From Histidinibacterium aquaticum (GTDB lineage Bacteria > Pseudomonadota > Alphaproteobacteria > Rhodobacterales > Rhodobacteraceae), in the NCBI RefSeq assembly GCF_008710275.1, contig NZ_VYQE01000002.1, positions 607,522 to 671,521 on the forward strand: a stretch of DNA of 64,000 nt, read 5' to 3'. The stretch's first letter is position 1. The number at the start of each line of letters is the position of its first letter. Under the pieces are notes generated by a model, which saw nothing but the letters and a program-made list of their open reading frames with translations, did not search any database and was not told the DNA's origin. Positions 59,759 through 64,000 of the stretch are shown here, piece by piece. A program made the translations under genes and the position numbers.

Positions 59759-60426
59759 TGGACCGTGTTCGACCGTCCGGCAGCGACCAGCTCGCGCGGA
59801 AAGTCGGCCCAGCTGTCAAATACGGGGAACTCGCGCCAGGCCGAGACATCCTCGCCCTGCATGTGCGAGCCACCCGCGTAGAGCGCCACCCGCATCCCCG
59901 CGGCGAGCCCCGCCGCCATGCCGGGACCGCTGTCCTCGACGACGAGGGTCCGGTTGGGCCTCGCGCCCATCCGGCGCGCCGCGTGCAGGAAGAGATCCGG
60001 CGCGGGCTTGCCGCGCTTGACCTCGCTGGTGGTGAAGACCTTGCCCCGGAAGAAGGGCTGGAGACCGGTGAGCATCAGGGTCCGGGCGACCCGGGCCGGG
60101 CTGGCGGTGCTGGTCACGCAGGCCGGCACGTTCAGCCGCGACAGCACTCCCATGAGTCCGGGAGTGACCTTCAGCTCGGTTTCGTAGCGCTCAAGCAGAC
60201 GGGCCCGGTAGAGATCCTCGAACTCCGGCGGCAGAGGCTTGCCGGTCGAGGCCTCCACGGCGCCGATGACACCGGGAATGCTGCGGCCGAAACTGACCTC
60301 GCGTACCCACTGTGGCGTGACCTGGATTCCCAGCTTGGCCAGTTCCTCGGTGAGGACGGCCGCGCCCAGACCCTCGCTATCTACGAGGACACCATCGCAA
60401 TCGAAAATGACAAGCTCAGTACGCAT
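59755..60426 (-). CDS. HAD-superfamily phosphatase, subfamily IA
   Basis: A 223-residue HAD hydrolase. Motif I is IFDCDGVLVDSE with nucleophile Asp9 and Asp11, motif II CVTSTASPARVARTL, motif III lysine in EVKRGKPAPDLFLHAARRMG and motif IV VVEDSGPGMAAGLAAGM. The helical cap is typical of phosphoglycolate phosphatase or beta-phosphoglucomutase-like members. The substrate is not determinable from sequence. It is convergent with the sulfotransferase gene and separated from the aldehyde dehydrogenase gene by a hairpin region. Confidence 0.9.
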   Translation of the reverse strand: MRTELVIFDCDGVLVDSEGLGAAVLTEELAKLGIQVTPQWVREVSFGRSIPGVIGAVEASTGKPLPPEFEDLYRARLLERYETELKVTPGLMGVLSRLNVPACVTSTASPARVARTLMLTGLQPFFRGKVFTTSEVKRGKPAPDLFLHAARRMGARPNRTLVVEDSGPGMAAGLAAGMRVALYAGGSHMQGEDVSAWREFPVFDSWADFPRELVAAGRSNTVH

Positions 60427-60532
60427 TAACAGCCCGTTCGGGGTTTGCCTTCTCTACGGCGTCCCCGTTTTTCTCTTCAACAGGCCTAAATGGTCAGGTC
60501 CGTGGCCCCGATTTGGTCTTTCGGAGCAGAGA

Positions 60533-60555
60533 CGGGGGCCAAAACAAGGCCCCCG
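60533..60555 (-). terminator. Hairpin after the aldehyde dehydrogenase gene
   Basis: GGGGGCC (60534-60540) and GGCCCCC (60548-60554) form a perfect stem with a 7-base AT-rich loop, 24 bases after the aldehyde dehydrogenase stop. The downstream minus-strand tail is GTCTCTGCTCC, so it is not a strong U-run. Confidence 0.55.
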
Positions 60556-60578
60556 ACTCACCCGAATCGCTGATTCGG

Positions 60579-62036
60579 TCAGGCCCAGTCGCGGCAGACG
60601 TACTTGAGCTCCATGAACTCCTGCATCCCGAGTCGCGCGCCCTCGCGTCCGAGGCCGGACTGCTTGGTGCCGCCGAAGGGGATCGGCGCACCGGTGACCT
60701 TGGTGCGGTTCACTGCGACCATGCCGTATTCCAGCGCCCGGCTCAGCCGATAGATCGCCCGCGGGTCGAGGCAGTGGACATAGGCCACGAGTCCGTACTC
60801 GGTGTCGTTGGCGCGTTCGATCACCTCCTCCTCGCTGTCGAAGGGGGTGAGCGCGGCGACGGGGCCGAAGGTCTCTTCCTGCATGATCGCCGCCTCGTCG
60901 GGGACGTCGGTCAGCACGGTCGGCTGGTAGAAGAGCGGGCCCAGCTCGTGGCGCGCGCCGCCGCAGGCCAGAGTCGCACCCTTCTCGAGCGCGTCAGCGA
61001 CATGCTCTTCCTGCTTCTTCACGGCCTTCTCGTTCATCAGCGGACCGATATCCGGGTCCTGCATCCCGAAGCCCACTTTCAGCTTCTGCACCGCCTCGGT
61101 GAAGCGGCGGCTGAACTCGGGATAGATGGAGCGGGCGACGTAGATGCGGTTGGCGCCCAGGCAGTCCTGTCCGGAGGTCGCGAACTTGGCCTTGATCGTC
61201 TCGTCCACCGCCTCGTCGAGATCGGCGTCGGGCATGACGATGACGGGCGCGTGGCCGCCCAGCTCCATGATCAGTTTCTTCACCGTCGGAGCACTGTCGC
61301 GGTAGAGCATCCGACCGACCTCGGTGGAGCCGGTGAAGGACAGCGCGCGGACGTGGCGCGAGGCGGTCCAGGGCGGCACGACGGTCGAGGCCTTGCCGGT
61401 GATGACGTTGAAGACGCCCGCCGGGATCCCCGCGCGGTCCGCGAGCTCGGCCAGCGCGGTCGCGGAGAAAGGCGTCTCGGACGACGGGTGCGCGAGAACG
61501 GTGCAGCCCGCCGCAAGCGCCGCCGCGGCCTTGCGGGTAAGCATGGCGGAGGGGAAGTTCCAGGGCGTGATGAGCGCCACGACCCCCATGGGCTCGAGCC
61601 AGAGCTCGACCTCGGCATCGGGAAGGTGGCTCGTCACCCCTTCCACGTTGGGGCGCTTGGCCTCCTCGGCGTAGTACTCGACGAAGCTCGCGGCATAGTC
61701 GATCTCGCCCCGGGCCTCCGACAGCGGCTTGCCCTGCTCGGCCACCATGAGGCGGGCGAGATCCTCCTTGTGCTGGATCATCAGCTCGTACCAGCGGCGC
61801 AGGCAGTCCGAGCGCTCCTGCGGCAGACGATGCGACCATCCCTTGAAGGCCGTGCGGGCGTGGCCGATGGCCGCCTCGCTCTCCTCGGCAGAGAGGCTGG
61901 CGACGGGGCCGACGGGACTGCCGTCGGAGGGATCGGTCACGTCGAGGGTCTCGCCGCTCTGGGCGGAGACCCATTGGCCGTTCACATGGGCCTCTCCGCG
62001 CATGAGCTTGGGATCGTCGAGGGTCGGCGTCGTCAT
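60579..62036 (-). CDS. NAD(P)-dependent aldehyde dehydrogenase, probably succinate-semialdehyde dehydrogenase
   Basis: A 485-residue aldehyde dehydrogenase. It has the coenzyme region ITPWNFPSAMLTRKAAAALAAGCTV, the glycine loop FTGSTEVGRML, the general base in IMELGGHAPVIV (Glu about 256) and the nucleophile in SGQDCLGANRIYV (Cys about 290). Among ALDH groups it looks most like GabD-type SSADH, which oxidises succinate semialdehyde to succinate; other semialdehydes are possible. GGAGG lies 5 bases before the ATG at 62036. No GABA transaminase gene adjoins it. Confidence 0.85.
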   Translation of the reverse strand: MTTPTLDDPKLMRGEAHVNGQWVSAQSGETLDVTDPSDGSPVGPVASLSAEESEAAIGHARTAFKGWSHRLPQERSDCLRRWYELMIQHKEDLARLMVAEQGKPLSEARGEIDYAASFVEYYAEEAKRPNVEGVTSHLPDAEVELWLEPMGVVALITPWNFPSAMLTRKAAAALAAGCTVLAHPSSETPFSATALAELADRAGIPAGVFNVITGKASTVVPPWTASRHVRALSFTGSTEVGRMLYRDSAPTVKKLIMELGGHAPVIVMPDADLDEAVDETIKAKFATSGQDCLGANRIYVARSIYPEFSRRFTEAVQKLKVGFGMQDPDIGPLMNEKAVKKQEEHVADALEKGATLACGGARHELGPLFYQPTVLTDVPDEAAIMQEETFGPVAALTPFDSEEEVIERANDTEYGLVAYVHCLDPRAIYRLSRALEYGMVAVNRTKVTGAPIPFGGTKQSGLGREGARLGMQEFMELKYVCRDWA

Positions 62037-62116
62037 GGGCACCTCCGGAAGAAATCGGTATGTCGGGTTGAGCGGACCCTACCCGGCCCCGCGCCGGATT
62101 CCGAGCCCCCGCCCGC

Positions 62117-63013
62117 TCAGGCCCGCCGCAGACCCTTGGCATAGCGCCGGTGAAAGCCGGCGTAGCCCGCTTCGGTCTCCGCGAGGTGCGGTCGCGCGAG
62201 CCTGTGCAGGTCCGGCAGACGGTGGAAGGGCACTGACGGATAGGCGTGATGCTCCGCGTGGTAGGGCATGTTCCAGGCCAGGAACCGCACGGCCCGGTTG
62301 GTGAATGTGGTCCGCGAGTTCTCCAGCATGTTCGCCACGAAAGCGCATCGCCCGTGCTCCGCCAGCAGGTAGAGCCGCAGCACCGGCTGACCGAGCATGA
62401 GCGGGAAGAGCCAGCCCCAGATCAGCACCGCACTTCCCGCCACAACGCTCCCCAGGAACAGGACGCCGTATAGCCCGAGCATCCACCGCGCCTCGCGCCT
62501 CACCTCCGCGACCCGGGCCTTCGGCACGAAGTCCCCGGGATCGCCGCCCGTCGCCGTCCGCCACAGCGTCCGCGACTGCCCGGCCCAGACAGGCAGACCG
62601 GAGAGGTGCCGGAGGTACTCCCACGGCGTCTCCGGCTTGGGTTCGGCCAGCTCGGGATCCTTCCCGGGGATCTGCGTGTAGCGGTGATGCGCGAAGTGGA
62701 AGTACCGGAACCATGTCGCTGGCAGGAAGAGCACCGCCCCGCAGATCCGTCCCACCCAGAGGTTCAGCGCCTCGGACCGGAACGGTGTCCTGTGGCTCGT
62801 CTCGTGCAGCAGCGTGAAGAGGAAGACCAGCAAGACCCCCTGCACCGGGACCAGGGCCCACCAAAGCGGGACGGGCAGGAGGATCCCGGCGGTGACAAGC
62901 CCGATGGCGCCCCAGTGCCCGGCGAGATGCCAAAGGCCCGCCGCGTCCGAGGTCCGGGTCAGCTCGGTCCGGGTCTCGGCCGGGAGAGCGGCCACGAAAT
63001 CCTTGTGATCCAT
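62117..63013 (-). CDS. Membrane fatty acid desaturase
   Basis: A 298-residue membrane di-iron protein with the three histidine boxes: HETSH (about 71-75), HFAHHRYT (about 106-113) and HAEHH (about 256-260), plus an extra HLAGH at the N-terminus. Four hydrophobic segments bracket them, such as GAIGLVTAGILLPVPLWWALVPVQGVLLVFLFTLL. It would introduce a double bond or hydroxyl into acyl chains or carotenoid-like substrates. The ATG at 63013 is preceded by GAAGGGGTGGAAG; a GTG at 63022 is possible. It is followed by no clear terminator. Confidence 0.88.
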   Translation of the reverse strand: MDHKDFVAALPAETRTELTRTSDAAGLWHLAGHWGAIGLVTAGILLPVPLWWALVPVQGVLLVFLFTLLHETSHRTPFRSEALNLWVGRICGAVLFLPATWFRYFHFAHHRYTQIPGKDPELAEPKPETPWEYLRHLSGLPVWAGQSRTLWRTATGGDPGDFVPKARVAEVRREARWMLGLYGVLFLGSVVAGSAVLIWGWLFPLMLGQPVLRLYLLAEHGRCAFVANMLENSRTTFTNRAVRFLAWNMPYHAEHHAYPSVPFHRLPDLHRLARPHLAETEAGYAGFHRRYAKGLRRA

Positions 63014-63029
63014 GTCTTCCACCCCTTCC

Positions 63030-63758
63030 TCAGGTCGAGACGAAGTGCACCTCGCCGCGTTCGATCACCGCCGCGGTCAGCCGGTCCGTGGCATAGGCCC
63101 CGGTGTCGACCGCCACGCGCCCGGGGACGGAATGGGCCCCGTCCACGATCACATGCCCGTGCACGACCCAGAGCCCGTCCACCCTGTGCCGCCGCCCGAA
63201 ATCGGGATGCCCCCAGAGCAGATCACTGTCGACCTGTGCCTCCGGCGATGTCTTGGGGTCCAGCCCCGCGTGCGCCACGACGACATTGCCGCTCCGATGC
63301 CAGAGTGGCCTCTCCCGAAGCCAGGCCTCCGTCTCCCCCAGCGCCTCGCGCAGCTCCCGCGCCATCTTCGTCCGACCCTCCGTGCCGCCACCGAGGACGC
63401 CTGCTCCCAGCCCGAAGCTCGCCAGCGTCTCCAGCCCGCCATTGCGCAACCAGAGCCGGGCCGCCTCCGGATCGTCCAGAGCCGCGAGCATCATGTCCTC
63501 GTGATTGCCCGTCAGGCAGGTCACCGTCCCGCGCCGGTCGAGCTCTCGCAGCCGCCGCAGGACGCCGGCGGAGTCCGGCCCCCGGTCGACGTAGTCGCCC
63601 ACGAAAACCAGCGGCGCTTCGAGGTCCAGCCTGGCCAGGAGACTATCGAGAAGGTCCGTCCGCCCGTGGATGTCGCCCACGACCTGCAACCGGCCCTCGG
63701 GCTCCGGGGGCGGAAACACGGGCGCTTCGCGCCCCAGCAGGCGGTTCAAGAGCCTCAT
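63030..63758 (-). CDS. Metallophosphoesterase (PPP-type serine/threonine phosphatase-like)
   Basis: A 242-residue protein with the phosphoesterase motifs VVGDIHGRTDLLDSLL (Asp29, His31), FVGDYVDRGPDSAGVL (about 52-67) and CLTGNHEDMMLAAL (about 81-94), and the C-terminal VVHGHVIVDGAHSV and VDTGAYATDRLTAAVI. These form a di-metal site as in bacterial ApaH/PPP phosphatases. It may dephosphorylate proteins or cleave dinucleotides; the sequence does not decide. It lies just upstream of the desaturase on the same strand, 16 bases away. Confidence 0.9.
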   Translation of the reverse strand: MRLLNRLLGREAPVFPPPEPEGRLQVVGDIHGRTDLLDSLLARLDLEAPLVFVGDYVDRGPDSAGVLRRLRELDRRGTVTCLTGNHEDMMLAALDDPEAARLWLRNGGLETLASFGLGAGVLGGGTEGRTKMARELREALGETEAWLRERPLWHRSGNVVVAHAGLDPKTSPEAQVDSDLLWGHPDFGRRHRVDGLWVVHGHVIVDGAHSVPGRVAVDTGAYATDRLTAAVIERGEVHFVST

Positions 63759-63798
63759 CGGACCGCCGCGCCGCGGACTGCCGCAGGATAATCGCCGG

Positions 63799-64000
63799 TC
63801 ATTCCGCCGTCTCCCGCTCGTCCGCGTCGAGATCCGCCCACCACGCGGCGTAGGAGCTGTTTCGCGGATGCCGACCGCCCTCGTCCGGCGCGCCGTCCGA
63901 CCACCAGACCGGCCCGCGCTCTCCCAGCCGGCGCTTGGCGGCGTCCACGCGCTCGCGCGCCGCGCGGGTCTCCGCCTCGCCCTCAGCCGCGCCGACCGCG
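63799..64000 (-). CDS. C-terminal end of a conserved hypothetical protein (5' part outside window)
   Basis: The last 66 codons of a minus-strand gene run to the window edge without interruption. The product ends with RVDAAKRRLGERGPVWWSD, GAPDEGGRHPRNSSYAAWW and ADLDADERETAE. I recall a similar ending (ALGERGPVWWDDGAPD... NRHMARNTPYADW) in other rhodobacterial hypothetical proteins, but no function is known to me. It ends 40 bases before the metallophosphoesterase start on the same strand, so these genes may be cotranscribed. Confidence 0.7.
   Translation of the reverse strand, partial: AVGAAEGEAETRAARERVDAAKRRLGERGPVWWSDGAPDEGGRHPRNSSYAAWWADLDADERETAE

Overview
The window is one contiguous stretch of a GC-rich alphaproteobacterial chromosome. 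Family content and gene order point to the Rhodobacteraceae (Roseobacter/Rhodobacter group). The evidence is a glnB-glnA pair, a luxR-luxI locus, an iscR-led suf operon whose IscR has only one cysteine, a yajC-secDF cluster running into ccmABCDG, and an SOS box of the alphaproteobacterial type GTTC-N7-GTTC in front of recA. No prophage, insertion sequence, plasmid gene or CRISPR array was seen. Most of the window is core chromosome with short spacers and many overlapping start/stop codons.

Layout. 1-6.8 kb: nitrogen control (glnB end, glnA), two small coupled membrane proteins, a DUF3445 protein, BioY, a DUF6314 protein, a CaCA exchanger and purB. 6.9-9.2 kb: a quorum-sensing locus with luxI, luxR and a divergent gene for an autoinducer-binding domain without a DNA-binding domain, then a small exported peptide. 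9.3-15.2 kb: a divergent FliG, a lipid A-type acyltransferase, a DUF1223 protein and aconitase. 15.2-22.9 kb (minus strand): a GFA protein, a diheme cytochrome c, cytochrome c maturation genes ccmABCDG, an Mth938-like protein and secF-secD-yajC. 23.2-29.6 kb: serS with a putative glycosyltransferase and a TspO-like protein, then yfgM-bamB-der on the minus strand. 29.9-36.4 kb: an RND efflux pair behind a 20-bp operator, and a Bcr/CflA transporter. 36.6-46.1 kb: tRNA-Arg(CCG) and a ten-gene suf operon containing two methyltransferase-like and two YIP1-like genes. 46.1-54 kb: a small hydrolase, two unknown genes, a tandem HD-domain protein, icd, two YitT paralogues, an SMR transporter and typA. 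54-64 kb: MOSC and DUF1330 genes behind alaS, recA, a sulfotransferase, a HAD phosphatase, an aldehyde dehydrogenase, a fatty acid desaturase, a metallophosphoesterase and the end of an unknown gene.

How the genes fit together. Sec translocation (YajC-SecD-SecF) and cytochrome c maturation are probably one transcription unit, and a c-type cytochrome follows it. YfgM-BamB-Der keeps the arrangement known from enterobacteria. Acn and Icd, two consecutive TCA enzymes, both have GTATAC-centred palindromes upstream. The suf operon carries an iron-response (ICE/Irr-like) box at its head and a second, internal one in an AT-rich rare-codon patch of the first cysteine desulfurase gene.

Leads for follow-up: the HTH-less autoinducer-binding paralogue beside luxRI; the internal ICE-like box in the suf operon; the methyltransferase and YIP1 genes embedded in suf; a long CGTCCAAATTTGGACG-centred palindrome present twice in intergenic DNA; an interspersed two-hairpin repeat; and several proteins lacking expected catalytic or ion-binding residues. 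All family assignments come from reading motifs and recalled family knowledge. No database search was run.
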